From contig JAUZTG010000047.1 of NCBI GenBank assembly GCA_030734395.1, forward strand, positions 434,001-498,000: a stretch of 64,000 bases of DNA, written 5' to 3'. The position numbers were made by a program, and so were the translations under genes. This DNA comes from Sarocladium kiliense (taxonomy: Eukaryota; Ascomycota; Sordariomycetes; Hypocreales; Sarocladiaceae). Positions 52,354 to 63,477 of the stretch are shown here, in pieces; the first letter of the stretch is position 1; every line of letters starts with the position of its first letter. The notes beneath the pieces are model-generated. The model was not told where the DNA came from. It saw nothing but the letters and a program-made list of their open reading frames with translations, and made no database searches.

Positions 52354-53068
52354 TCTGAGTCAGTTTTTCCTAGGCCACGAGGTTGGAAGTTGCAACGAGA
52401 CAACAAGTGAAAAGAGGGGGAAAGGTTGGACGTTGTCCTCCTGAATGCTCATGAACATGCAGCACAACAAATGGAAGCCGCGAAGGTGGTGCCGGGGTTT
52501 GGCATTAAAGACATTTCCACAGATGGAGGGAGGATGGCCCAAGTCTGTCTCGCTATAGCACCATGTTTGGCTCTGAGATATGGGCTCTTCGCAACCCGGT
52601 TCTGGACTCCGCCTCCTGTATCTGCGTCCACGGCGATAAGACGGCACTAAAACGCGGGGAATTCCCAATATTCGGTTGATAGCCTCGCCAATGCACAGGC
52701 CAGGCGTCCAGGAGATAACGGGGTCGTTCTGATTTTGCTCATCGCCTCACTCTAGCGCTGGTGGAGCTGAAGTCAAAGGTGAGGCGGAGGCGGACTTCCG
52801 ACTCCGTCTTTCCAAGCCATGGGCGCCACAAGGTAGCATTATCCCTATCGTAGGATTGGCTATCTCCGGCCAGATACGGTAAGATATAATACTCCACGGA
52901 GTTCCACTCCCGCGTCCTCCTCCAACTTCGACCTGTCCATCATCTCGCTACTACGGACCATCAGGTCCGCCTGTGATAACTTCCCCAGGCCCCCCATCAA
53001 CCTTGTCTCCTCTTGACTCCATCGCTCTGAACTCTCGCACCTGCATTTCCGTCTCCGAGATCTGCAAC
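52354..53068. promoter_or_regulatory. Divergent promoter: permease / Zn2Cys6 regulator
   Basis: A 715-bp head-to-head promoter. CGGACTTCCG (CGG-N4-CCG) lies at 52791-52800, inside a run with extra CGG and CCG triplets, and a near-copy CGGAGTTCCA starts at about 52897, closer to the regulator start. A GATAAG occurs near 52634. These suggest control of permease and regulator by a zinc-cluster protein, perhaps autoregulation. Confidence 0.5.
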
Positions 53069-55301
53069 ATGGATTCAGGCGAGCAGCCGACAAGTCCCCA
53101 AACTGGACAAACAGCGAGCATCGCGTAAGAGTTTCTAGGCCCCTGCCCCATGGGGTTTTACGCACGGATCAAGAACTAACGCTTAGCTCCTTGTTGACGC
53201 ATTAGCTGTGAAAGGTGTCGGCAGCGAAAGGTTCGACCCAATCTGTCCGTAGCTCGGCAAGTTCCTGGCTGATGAGGGGACCTCCAGATCAAATGCGACC
53301 GCCGTGTACCATGCTCCAAATGCACAAGGGCTAGAGTGGCCTGTTCTTTTCCTGGCGGAGGAGAGAGGTCCAGGTATGCAAGAGTCGCTGTTCTTTGATT
53401 GTAGTAGACTCTGATAACTGAACAATCTCGGCTTCAGGCCAGCATCCCGAAAGCATGTCCAAGCCCTGGAAAACCAGGTCAAATCTCTGGAAAGCTACAT
53501 CCAGAAACTCGCCTCGTCCGATGAGGTAACAAGATCCAAGCTTCTGGCTGGTAGAGCGAGTGCCTCGCCCGGCCAGTCGGGTCCATCACCCAGTAATGCC
53601 GCAGGTGGCCACGCCTCTCCGTCAACCTCAGCTCCTGAGTCGGGAAGTCTGGTCCTGGCTCGAGTTCGCGAGGGTAGAATGTGCAAGTTGAGTGCCAGAA
53701 AGGCCACGCAGTTCTACGGCGGAACAAGTCTCTTTCAGCTCCCGCTGTCAGATCAGTCTGTTCCAGTGAGGGGGCAGCATGCCGTCAACTCCATGTCAGT
53801 CCAGGAATTGGGGGACTTATCGGTCCCAGCTGCCATTGATCCTTTCCCCTTCCCATTCCATGCCAAGGACGATACATGCCGCCAGCTCATGGCCTTGTTC
53901 TTCCAGAATGTGTATCAGTACAACATGCACATTTACCGCGAATACTTCCTGCGCGACTATGCTGCCTCTGGTGGTCCATACTACTCGGATGCTCTCATGT
54001 TCTCCATCTGCGCCGTAGGAGCGCTCATCTCCCCAGATCCTGAGCTCAAGAAGTTGTCTCCTGTATTTGCCCGGCATGCAGGTACTATCGTCTTCAACTC
54101 TCTCCAGTTACCTGACCTAACCACCCTGCAAGCACTTATCGTGCTTGGGCATTTGGAAATTGGTCAAGGTCGCAGCTCAAAGGGCTGGCTCTTCTGTGGC
54201 ATGGCCTTCCGACTGACTCATGAGATGGGACTTCATCTCGATCCAACAAACTGGTCAAGCAACAAGTCAGAGTCATCATTGGATCGAGAGATCCTCCGCC
54301 GTGTCTACTGGGCTGTATTCATAGTCGACAAGCAGCTGAGCTTGTACTTTGGCCGCCCCCCTGCGCTCTACCCTCACGAAGCCGACGTTCGCAACACAAT
54401 ACGGATTCCATACCCACCTGAATGGGAGAGCCTCCTGGATGAGTACATCTCCAAGGGAACTTCCGCCACGGCTTTCGAGGATGGCATTCGTCTTGTTGGA
54501 TGTTTCGTGCATCAAGTCGAACTGGCGAAGATCTTCCACACGCTGATTGTTGATGTTTTCGAAAACCGGGTTCGACGCGGTGATCCTGCCGGGGCCGCAG
54601 CCACTGCGCATCAAGTCCATACAAATCTTGTACGGTGGCACGCTCTGCTCCCACAGTCACTGCACTGGAACCAATGGACAGTTGGGCAGGTTCCTTACTA
54701 CGTCCTGCATCTGCACATGCTCTTCCACACTTGTATGATCATTCTGCATCGCCCACCTCGACAGCATCTGGACGACGAGGCAGTCGCAAGAAGCGAGGGG
54801 GTAGAAGTCTGTTACCAGTCCCTCTCTGCTATTCTTCGACTCTTGAAGAGCTATCAGCGCTACTACCGCTTTGAATGGCTGCCGCTAACCTTTGTCCAAA
54901 CCCTGTCTGCAGCTGCGGAGGTTGTGATGTTGAAGCGGTACCTAGAAAAGTCTTCCTGGGATGATAAGGACATCTCGAAACCCATGGCGCAGATCCTGGA
55001 AGCGATGGAAGTCATACAAGATGTTTACCCATGCATTCAGGAGATCCAACAGAGCATTATAGCGAGCAAACAAGCCGAAGGTGGAGACAACGGCAACGAC
55101 GTTCAAGAGGCCGGACCTCCGGAGCTCGACCTCATGGACTTCCTACAAGCCGGTGCAGGTCCATTCCCTTCATGGCTTCCTAACGAAGGTCAGAACACCA
55201 ACAATGTAGACCTGGGGTTTCTGGTGACAGACGACTCACTCAATGAGCCACAACTATGGACTTCAGGCTTCGAGACCGCCTTCTCACGAAATTGGAGTTG
55301 A
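53069..55301 (+). CDS. Zn2Cys6 transcription factor of the DUF1445/dehydratase block
   Basis: Fungal-specific binuclear zinc-cluster activator. Exons 53069..53124, 53206..53230, 53288..53373 and 53438..55301 join to 2031 nt, 676 aa. The cluster is split over three small exons and reads C20-X2-C23-X6-C30-X5-C36-X2-C39-X6-C46 (ERCRQRKIKCDRRVPCSKC), complete. A short coiled-coil-like stretch follows (HVQALENQVKSLESYIQKLA), as in dimeric regulators binding paired CGG triplets. The fungal_trans domain is evident around GWLFCGMAFRLTHEMGLHLD and REILRRVYWAVFIVDKQLSL. It lies between the permease (divergent) and the dehydratase (tail to tail, stop codons only 9 bp apart), so it is the natural candidate pathway regulator. 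The 25-nt second exon is very small. Confidence 0.92.
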
Positions 55302-55310
55302 GAAACGCAA

Positions 55311-56486
55311 TTAGTCGCTGATAGCAAGGAGCTTCGCCATGGCTGCTACAGTAGTGTTGCCACCACTCAGTACTATAGCGAGATTCCAGACTTCGCTCCC
55401 TTGCTGTTGAGCGATCAATGCTCGGAACTCTTCGTTGAAGAGTGCGACCGCGAGAGGAACGCAAGCACTTGGTTCAACGACGACTTTGAGCTCTTCAAGA
55501 AGCAGTCGCATAGCCAGCTTGATCTCTTCTTCACTCACTGCGAAGACACCATCCACTTTCTTCGGATCAGACACGATCTTCCAGTTCAAAAGCCCCACAG
55601 GTGTTCGCAAACCGTCAGCAATTGTCGAAGACGACACTTCAGAGACTCTTTGGCCCGATTTGAGCCCTCGAGAAGCGTCATCAGCCCCTTCAAAAGATGG
55701 CTCAGCGCCGAAAACCTTGGTTTTCTTGTCTGAGAACCATGTTGCGATGCCGCCCAGAAGCCCTCCGCCTCCGATTGGCGCCAACACAGCATCCAGGCTG
55801 TCCTCAGGCTGTAATTGGTGAAATTGAGCCTCCAGCTCTCTTGCGCAGGTTCCCTGCCCTATGATGATATCCGGATGGTCGTAAGGCGGAACAAACACTG
55901 CGCCAGTCGTTTCCACCACTTCCTCACCGGCAGCCCTTTTTTCAGCATTTGACGCGCCACAGAAGATGATACGACCTTTTGGGCCCTCGCCGCCATGGTC
56001 ATCAAGTGTATCAACACCGAGATGCGATGCGACTCCTTTGATCTTACTCGAGGCGCTTGTCCTAGGCATCACGATGAACGCAGGAATATCCATCGTCGAT
56101 GCTGCCAAGGCAAGGCCCTGAGCATGATTACCGGAAGATACTGTTGCAACGCCCCTTTCTCTGAGAGTCGCTTTCCCCATGCTTTCAATGAGCCTCTCAA
56201 CGGCGTTGAAGGCGCCACGGGCTTTGAACGCGCCCGTGCGCTGAAGGTTCTCGCATTTGAAGTATAGGTTGACTTTTGGAGGAAGATTGACCCCTGCTTC
56301 GGGCGCGAGGTTTCCCTTTTGGCTTGATGTTATTGCGAGTTTCTTTCTTGGAGCTTCGCAAGATACTATCTGGTCGATTGGTTGTGATGTCAAAAGAGGG
56401 GTATGGTTTAAGTAGCAAGAGATTCGGCTGTGCGCCTCTGAAATGGACTGTGGTTCCAGCGGAGCATGAGAAGCTGTATCGAACAT
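55311..56486 (-). CDS. PLP-dependent serine/threonine dehydratase-family enzyme
   Basis: Fold-type II PLP enzyme of the threonine/serine dehydratase, serine racemase and threo-3-hydroxyaspartate dehydratase group. Intron-free, 391 aa. The PLP-binding lysine is in CENLQRTGAFKARGAFNAV; SSGNHAQGLALAA binds the substrate carboxylate, the glycine loop PIGGGGLLGG holds the phosphate, and VLSGGNTTVAAM closes the pyridine site. A 27-residue insertion after QPIDQIVSCEAPRKK separates the usual THTPLL-like element from the lysine strand. There is no C-terminal ACT-like regulatory domain, so it is a catabolic rather than isoleucine-biosynthetic form. Such enzymes release an enamine that becomes a 2-oxo acid; RidA, encoded next door and divergent, hydrolyses such enamines. 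Precise substrate unknown. Confidence 0.92.
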   Translation of the reverse strand: MFDTASHAPLEPQSISEAHSRISCYLNHTPLLTSQPIDQIVSCEAPRKKLAITSSQKGNLAPEAGVNLPPKVNLYFKCENLQRTGAFKARGAFNAVERLIESMGKATLRERGVATVSSGNHAQGLALAASTMDIPAFIVMPRTSASSKIKGVASHLGVDTLDDHGGEGPKGRIIFCGASNAEKRAAGEEVVETTGAVFVPPYDHPDIIIGQGTCARELEAQFHQLQPEDSLDAVLAPIGGGGLLGGIATWFSDKKTKVFGAEPSFEGADDASRGLKSGQRVSEVSSSTIADGLRTPVGLLNWKIVSDPKKVDGVFAVSEEEIKLAMRLLLEELKVVVEPSACVPLAVALFNEEFRALIAQQQGSEVWNLAIVLSGGNTTVAAMAKLLAISD

Positions 56487-56787
56487 TTTGTTACTGCTGG
56501 ATTTTAGGATGGGAGATCGACTTTACCATTTCATATCTTCTAGATACGACCTAAAGGCACTGGGGCTATAGGTTGGCAGATCGCCGATGCCGGCACAGCT
56601 GATTGCACCATAGCGGACACGGGTTTCCGTTGCCGCACTCCGTCTATAGTCAGCTCGCCTACATAGCCGGACCTGTGCATGTAGAGATATACTTCAGTCG
56701 GCCATGAAACATAAATAATTTGATGATGAACGTTCCAAGACCTGCCTGTACTGGTGCTAATTCGTATTTTACACCACTTGCTTCATA
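56487..56787. promoter_or_regulatory. Divergent promoter: PLP dehydratase / RidA, with CGG-N4-CCG site
   Basis: Only 301 bp separate the two start codons. The palindrome-like ACGGGTTTCCGT at 56619-56630 (CGG 56620-56622, CCG 56627-56629) sits near the middle; another CGG at 56614 gives an alternative wider pairing. Expected to couple dehydratase and RidA expression. Confidence 0.55.
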
Positions 56788-57213
56788 ATGTCTCGAACTG
56801 CAGTTTCAACGGACAAGGCACCTAAGCCTCGATCTGTCTACTCCCAAGCCATCGTCGCAAATGGGATGGTATTTTGTTCCGGGCAGCTACCCAAGGGTCT
56901 CGATGGCAGAATCATCGAGGGATCTGTCCAGGATAGGGCGGTAAAGCCATTCACCCCATAATATGACGCGAATGCTTACCTTCTCCAGCACCAATGTATT
57001 GCGAATCTGAAGGCGGTCCTAGAGGCAGCTGGGTCGTCCCTTGAGAGGGTCGTTGAGGTCAACGTATTCCTCGTCGATATGGACGACTTTTCGAAGGTCA
57101 ATGAGGTATACGAGCAGTATTGGGGTGAGCCTAAGCCAGCGAGAACATGTGTGGCTGTTAAGACGCTGCCGTCAAATACAGACGTCGAGATGAAATGTAT
57201 TGGACTTGTTTAA
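56788..57213 (+). CDS. RidA-family enamine/imine deaminase
   Basis: Small trimeric YjgF/YER057c/UK114-family protein that hydrolyses reactive 2-aminoacrylate-type enamines made by PLP enzymes. Exons 56788..56940 and 56989..57213 give 378 nt, 125 aa. Start MSRTAVSTDKAPKPRSVYSQAIVANG... has the usual SQA motif; SGQLPKG is the substrate loop, and ARTCVAVKTLP contains the catalytic Arg that binds the carboxylate. The terminal VEMKCIGLV supplies the conserved Glu. All active-site features of true RidA (rather than Rid2-7) appear present, though this was judged by eye. The intron interrupts just after GSVQDRA. It is divergent from the dehydratase and ends 31 bp from the convergent monooxygenase gene. 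Confidence 0.94.
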
Positions 57214-57244
57214 TGTACGTAACTAATACGAAGGATCATGATAC

Positions 57245-59386
57245 TTAGTACGTAAATGGCCGCCGATGATATTTCTCTCCCTCCTCCGGCTTGCCTTCCT
57301 CTGGCATATCGACCACATCATCATCCAAGAACCACGACGGGTCACCATCATATAAGACTGTGCTCCAACCGTTGCCAATCCACCTCAAATGATTACCTGT
57401 TGGGTCTGCACTCTCGAATATGTAATCTTCCCATCGAGGCGACCTTAAAACCTCAAGGCACTGCATTGAAGACCCTGGCCATAGCGCCGTAATACGAGCA
57501 CCAGTCTTGCCGTTCTTATACCAGGAGGAGCAGTTGTCGGTGTACACCGTCTTCTTGAAGTACTCTTCGATGTGTTGACTGAAGTCGGCCACCCGTTCCG
57601 GCTTGACCTCCATAGTTGCGTAGTCTTCCTTCTGCATCTTTCGGATTGCCTTGACGGCGTAATCACCCTGCGCCTCGAAGACACTTACCAGACTGCCCGA
57701 GCCCAGCCCACTGCCAGGACCTCCAATCATGAGAAAGTTGGGGAACTGATCCACAGCAAGTGCCAAGTATGTTTCGATCTGCGGCTTCCATCTATCGGCC
57801 AGGGTGATGCCATTGCGTCCGATGACTTTGAACTGAGGCGGCGCCTCGACATCGTAACCTGTCGCACAGACGATTACGTCAAGTTCAATCTTCTCGCCAG
57901 AGGTAAGGTTGATGCCGTTATTGGTAATCTCGTCGATCGACATGCTAATAAACTCCACGTTGTCCTTCTTGAGAGCCTCAAGATATCCAGGTCCCGGGGT
58001 CAAACGACGGCAGCCGGGAGCAAACTTCGGAAGCATGACCGTAAGGATATCCTCACGGCCATCCAACTTCTCTCGCAGCTTTTGCTCGAAGAGTGATTTG
58101 GCATCCGTCTGCTCCTTTGTCCCTCTTAGAGTGACAGGATAGATCTTGGCACTCTCATCCTCGAGTGTCTTCCGAAACTTGAAGAACTTTTCGGGGTTCC
58201 TTGCCATAGCTTCTTGATGCTGTCGCGAGACTGTAAATTCCCATCGCTCGGGTTAGCTCTCTATAGCATGCTCTGATGACAGGAGTTCGTTGTACGCACA
58301 TTTTGTATTGGCAGGGTCCAGCCCCAATTTCACCATGGCCATGTCTCCAAACGCAGCGGTGATCCAGGTTGGGGATCGCACGAATGTCCAGAGCTTCAAC
58401 CCCTCCAGGGGCTGAATGGTGGGCACGATCTGGATGGCACTCGATCCATTGCCAATGACACCGACACGCTTGTGGCGCAGATCATAGCTACACTGTTGTC
58501 AGCCAATTCACTCTCTAGCCAATACAGGGATATCACTTGCTGACCTCTCGTCCCAGGCACCAGAGTGCATAAGCTTTCCATCGAAGCTCTTCAAGCCCTT
58601 GATGTCGGGCCAAGCGATCTGGTTGAGGCCGCCTCGTGCAGAGATGACGATGTCCGCTGTGTCATCGAATGTGTCGCCAGTGATACGATTAGTCACGGAG
58701 ACTCGCCTGTTGATCGTTAGCCAAATATGTGATAACATACCACTGCCTCTCTTTGGTCCAGGAATTGCTCACCATATCTTGTTTTCGGCGTCCCAAGTTG
58801 TCGTCTCTACTTTATGAGAGGTTTTGATAAACCTTGTAGCGCCGTAGCGCTCGGCCACATCCTGCAGGTATCTCCGAATCTCGGGGCCCGGGGCATAAAG
58901 CGAAGACCAATAAGGATTGGGTGCGAAGCTATACTGGTAGCAGTATGCTGGTAAGGTGTTGAAATGATTAGTAACTCTAGCCCAGGAGAACGTAGATCTG
59001 TCTCCAGGGTTTACTCACATGGAATGTCGCAAGCAAGGCCAGGATATCGGTTCATCCACCTAGGAAAGTGTAAGGCTCGAGTGCGCCTTAGTCAGGAAGA
59101 CACCAGACCCAAGCTTACCAAACACCTGCAATCTCCTCGTTCATTTCATAGACCTGAAGGTCAATATTCCTCAGTCTCTGTGAGATCCTACCGGGTCTGT
59201 CAGTCTTTACCAGTTTATGCCATCGAGACGATTGCCAACTCTAGGCTGGAAGGCCTACCGAATCGTGGTGTAAATGCCAGAGAAGCCCGCCCCAATGATG
59301 ACAACCTTCATAGGACGCTGATTCTCTACTGGTGTATCCTTCAGGGAGAAGGGAACATCCCCGTTCTTGTTCGGAATTGACCCCAT
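57245..59386 (-). CDS. Flavin monooxygenase, Baeyer-Villiger type
   Basis: FAD- and NADPH-dependent class B monooxygenase, related to cyclohexanone monooxygenases, which inserts oxygen into ketones or oxidises heteroatoms. Seven exons, complement(join(57245..58230, 58300..58487, 58545..58706, 58773..58947, 59019..59059, 59119..59187, 59259..59386)), total 1749 nt, 582 aa with consistent phases. FAD motif VIIGAGFSGIY is at residues 30-39; then EEIAGVWWMNRYPGLACDIPSYCYQYSF. The Baeyer-Villiger fingerprint F-x-G-x3-H-x3-W-D is intact as SFDGKLMHSGAWDE, and the NADPH motif GVIGNGSSAIQIVP follows. The C-terminal half has VIVCATGYDVEA and the family tail. The start ATG at 59386 lies just before MKVVIIGAG by 25 residues. 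It belongs to the block by position; its substrate is unknown. Confidence 0.93.
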
Positions 59387-60527
59387 GGTTGTGTATGGCT
59401 CAGTTACTCTACTGACAATAGATGCTTAGCTGCTTCTGAGAGTTCCGTCAGGTTGGTATTTAGAACAATAAATTGCGAAATGAGGTGGGACATCAACGTT
59501 CAACATTTCCCCTAAAAAGGGCGGATGTGTCATGTAAAGATACTATGTAATAGGCGAGTGTTCGGAATACATGCCGAGGGAGACAGCATCGACCTGGATA
59601 ACCCGGTATATCTTTGAAGCATATCCATGTCGCATGGCATGATCCCTGCTGGTATTGCGGGGACATTATCTGATAAGGTGAACATCACTACTATACTCTG
59701 CACTACTCAGCTAACAATATTGTTAGACTCACAGTGGGGAGGCTTCCTCGACACCCCGGATTTCCTAAGTAGAGTTTGAGCCTAGACTCGGAACCGGGGG
59801 GCGGGGTTACGGGGAAGTGGTGCTGCAACTACATACGCAGCCGAGGGGGATTTCCCGATGAACCATCCCGAAGGCATTTACCGATTATAAGTCCCGAGGG
59901 GATATGCCGGGGAAACAATCCTCCTAGGTGATGAACTATCATAGGTCACGTTCCTCAATTCACATGCAACTTCTGTAGCCGAGAAGTCGAAGGCACTCTT
60001 AGGTCCGCGATCCACACCATAGTGCGATTTTGACTAGCAGCTGGCCGTTGCAAGAGGTTATACGGCTGGCCAAACGCGGAGTCGAGAGGCGAGAATTCGG
60101 TTGAGAGGGGCTATGGCGAGCGCTGGATCGGCAACAGCTGCCTACTGTGCCGTTCGGCTGTGGGATTGTGTCGAGTTACTAGCCCGAAGAAAGGCAACCC
60201 TCGGAATTGCCATGGTTAATTGCCACATTGTTCATTTAGATGTAAAAGATGAAAACTCATCTCCTTGTGTTGTACCTTGACCCGGGCTTTATGTCGTCAG
60301 GGGAGACCTCGACAACCAGAACATCATCTTACGATTTAGATCTTTCTCGGTTGATGAACCATCCCACGACAGCCACTTACAGCCCAAGGGATGCTTGAAT
60401 CCCCGACACCCACTGTATCATCTTCTTCCAGGTGTGTTCATACCACGGCCACCATCTACACCAGTTTGCCCCGGCCTGTATGCCTTAGGAACAAGTGGGT
60501 AGAGACCTTCCAGCCACAGGACAGACA
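59387..60527. other. Intergenic region upstream of the monooxygenase
   Basis: About 1.1 kb between the monooxygenase start and the second regulator's stop, both on the minus strand. It includes the monooxygenase promoter. G-rich runs with CGG triplets occur near 59790-59815 but no CGG-N4-CCG of the block's form was found by eye. No gene recognised. Confidence 0.4.
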
Positions 60528-62763
60528 TCAAATCATTGACAGGTCAGCCGCATCCAGCTGGAAGTCTTCCAATAAGGTGCCCCAGTCCAGCATGCCGCCC
60601 TGCGTGTCGTCGAAGCCAGCTTCTCTACCCATCTCCATCTCATTCTTCCAAACTTTATCTGGCCCTTCAGCATATCCAGGAGGCTGGGAAGGTATGGAGC
60701 ACGCGGTACCCTCGACTCTGGGACCATTTGCTTGATCCTTGGAAGAGTTCATGATGGAGATCGCTTTCGCCTTCAGGGATTTCAGTACTATCCACTTTGA
60801 CTCGTTCGCCGCGCACGCATCTGCCTCCCGCCCGTTCCGACAATGATACTCGACAATAGCCAGGGCCCTCTCTGTGCTAGGGCCCTGAGGCCGAACGCAG
60901 AGGTGCCACAGGATATATAGCATCATGTGAAACTGCGGGTAGGAGCGTATCAACCACCGGAAGGGTCGCAGCAGGTCGTCTTCCCAGATATCCTCGGCTT
61001 CCTCAAGAATTTCCATGGCCTCCAGCAGGTTCTCTTCAGTAGCCAGATCGCCAGGCTTGCTCATGCTCTCGCGCTGGCGATAGACGAGGTCGGTCTTGCG
61101 GAGCATAAAGCGCGCAATCTTGATCGTCATCCGCTGCTCCGGCACCACATAGTTACAGAGCTTTAGGATATCTTCCATCTTCTCATAAGCGTCGCTGAAG
61201 ACCTGTGCGCGCATCGCCACTCGTTGCTCTCTGGTGTCAGGTCTGGCTTCTAGGAGTCGGCCACACGCATAAGATAAGCTGGAGATTGTTAGAGTTAGCG
61301 TCATGGGAGTCCAGCCTGAACGGGGTGCTGGCAAGTCCCTCATGTTGGGAGACAGATCAACGTCTTCGAGGTTAAGAGGAATAGCCACACCCGTCCCTAT
61401 CCCAGGACAGAATGTGTCTTTGAAGCCATGATCCTCAGCAGCTCTGCCGTCTCGAGTAACTAGATGCCACCACAGCCGACGCCGTATCTCGGACTCGAAC
61501 GGAGAGAGGCCTAATCTCTTGCCGTCTCTATGCAGGCCTATAGATTCTGCAGCTCGGATGGCAAGGCCGTGTAGAATCCAGATACCACGCCCAGAGTTAT
61601 GGACTCGCACTGCGCCCTGAACGAAAGGGTTGTCAGCTTGTCTTCAGATGAAGGATCCGGACTCGCCGGGAGACACGCACAAGGTATATCGCCAATGCCT
61701 GAACTAGGCCCAATGTAGGGCTCTCAAGAAGTTCGCTGTGTGCAAAGGCCTGCTCGACCCCCATTTTGAACCTGCTGAGGCATGTATACTTATCGTCCTC
61801 AAGAAGCACTGCGACCTCAGCTGATCCCAAAGCGACGACGGCAGAAAAGCAGACGGCATAGCACATAGCTATAGCCTCAGCAGATGCGTGGTCCGGGTTG
61901 TCAATCACGGTGTAGATGGTGACTTCGTCGGTGGGAACGTGCAGGATCTTAAAGCAAGGGTCAACTCTGTCCACATAGACCCTCCATAATGTTATAGCAG
62001 CATGCTTAGGAGGGAGATGTGAGGCGAGGCTCTGCTCGTAAGACTTTCTGGAGAGGATGCCCATGGGGTTGAAAGGCGATGTGTTAGATTGTTGCGTATA
62101 CGTTCCTGGAGTTGAAAGCGCTGAACGGACGTCATCCTCCTTTGATGACATAAATCAGTATGCTCTGCTCCTGTAGACGCCTCAGTGTGGATGGTCAACG
62201 CTCACCTGTTCAATCACACGAGAGAAGAGCACTTCGTTGATGTACTGGCTGCAAGAGCCTTTCCTCAGCAAGACCTCATTACTGCCACTATCGTCGGCGC
62301 GTCCTGAATCGTAGCGTTGAGCTTGGCGTGGCCCTGGAGCAAGTCGCGTCATAGGCTCGTGTCTCGCCGCATCTGCCCGAGCGGAGGTTGCATGACTTGA
62401 TGCTGTATCATCAGTTCTAGTCTGGCTTACACCAGGGCCATCAGCGACATGGGGAGTATCGATGACCGTGTTCGAAGAAGTATGTAGAGGCAGAATGTTC
62501 CTCTTATTATGGCCCTGTTTACGAGACACAGCAGCCACGGTCCTTTCCAGATCTGAGATGCGGCTGGCAACATCGGTGATAGTTGTCTTGCGCACACGAC
62601 GCACCGGTCCCGCTTGTGGGTATTGGCATGAGTATCCGGACTGGGAGCACTGCGAACACGGCGACTCCTTATCGCAGCGGACTTTGCGCCGGTGGCAGAT
62701 GATGCAAGACCGCTCCGTTCGGCGACTGGCCGCTCGAGGAGACTGGCTGTCTGTGGAGGCCAT
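60528..62763 (-). CDS. Zn2Cys6 transcription factor, second of the block
   Basis: Fungal-specific zinc-cluster regulator. Exons complement(join(60528..61616, 61681..62139, 62206..62763)) give 2106 nt, 701 aa. The cluster has Cys at 20, 23, 30, 36, 39 and 46 (SCIICHRRKVRCDKESPC then SQC), followed by a basic linker and a short heptad-like stretch (VASRISDLERTVAAVSRK). The middle homology region includes FKILHVPTDE early and GLAIRAAESIGLHRDGKRLG with EIRRRLWWHLVTRDGRAAED, as in Aspergillus secondary-metabolism and catabolic regulators. The ATG at 62763 is the first in frame. It is divergent from the monocarboxylate-type permease, which is therefore its most likely target; a role for the monooxygenase is also possible. 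Confidence 0.92.
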
Positions 62764-63477
62764 TGGCAACTGCTCGCTGGGCCAAGACCAGGCTCTTCGG
62801 CGTCGGCTTATGTTGAAGAACCAAGCCGAGAGATACAGACTCTGCTTCTCGGCTTGAGATTGTCAGATATATAATCCGGATCCTCTCTAGAATCATCAGG
62901 CTGTTGATAGAAGCCTGAACAATCACCACGTCCCGGCGCCAGGTGATGGTTCCAAGCGACGCTATTGGCTGCTTCGGCTTCGGCGCTTATTCTTGGGCCG
63001 GCGCCGACGAAGGTTGCCGCTATTTCACAACCTCCCAAGGCCGAACAGCGAAGACAGGCCTTTTTCCCAGGGGTCGCGCCTCCGCCTTTCTGGGTGGACT
63101 GAGAATGGTTGAGCCATGCATGATGTTCCTTTTGCTTTTTTCTTCATTTGTATTCTCCGGTGCTAGTCTCGCTGGCCGCTTCAATATGCCGACCGTTCAC
63201 TAGTCCGAATACACCGAGCGGTGCCTCTTGTCATCGGGCTTCGGATCACATTGCAAAGCGACTGGGCCTGAAGGGGCTATATATATATATATTCCCTACC
63301 CTCCATTTCCGTTTCTAGAATCTTGTGATGTTCCAGATTCAATCGTGTCTGATCTTGGTATGATAGGCGTTTAAATTAGCAGTTTGCCTATTCAGACCTT
63401 TCCTTCTACCTCGTCGCACTACCACCACCCTTCTCGCCCATTACCTCTTTATCCCCAGCCTCTGCCCAGAACAAGTC
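62764..63477. promoter_or_regulatory. Divergent promoter: Zn2Cys6 regulator / MCT-type permease
   Basis: A 714-bp head-to-head promoter. A TA-dinucleotide run at 63278-63292 lies about 190 bp before the permease start and may act as its TATA region. GC-rich CGG/CCG triplets occur near 62968-63008. No other element recognised. Confidence 0.45.
63278..63292. repeat. (TA)n dinucleotide run
   Basis: Fifteen bases of alternating T and A in the divergent promoter; either a small microsatellite or a TATA element. Confidence 0.7.

Noticed and set aside
53231..53241. GGTTCGA-like sequence resembling a tRNA T-loop
   Set aside because: Lies in an intron of the regulator; no matching acceptor stem or anticodon arm.
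59790..59815. CGG-rich run before the monooxygenase as a fourth CGG-N4-CCG site
   Set aside because: The triplets are spaced differently (CGG-N2-CCG) and lack the TT before CCG.
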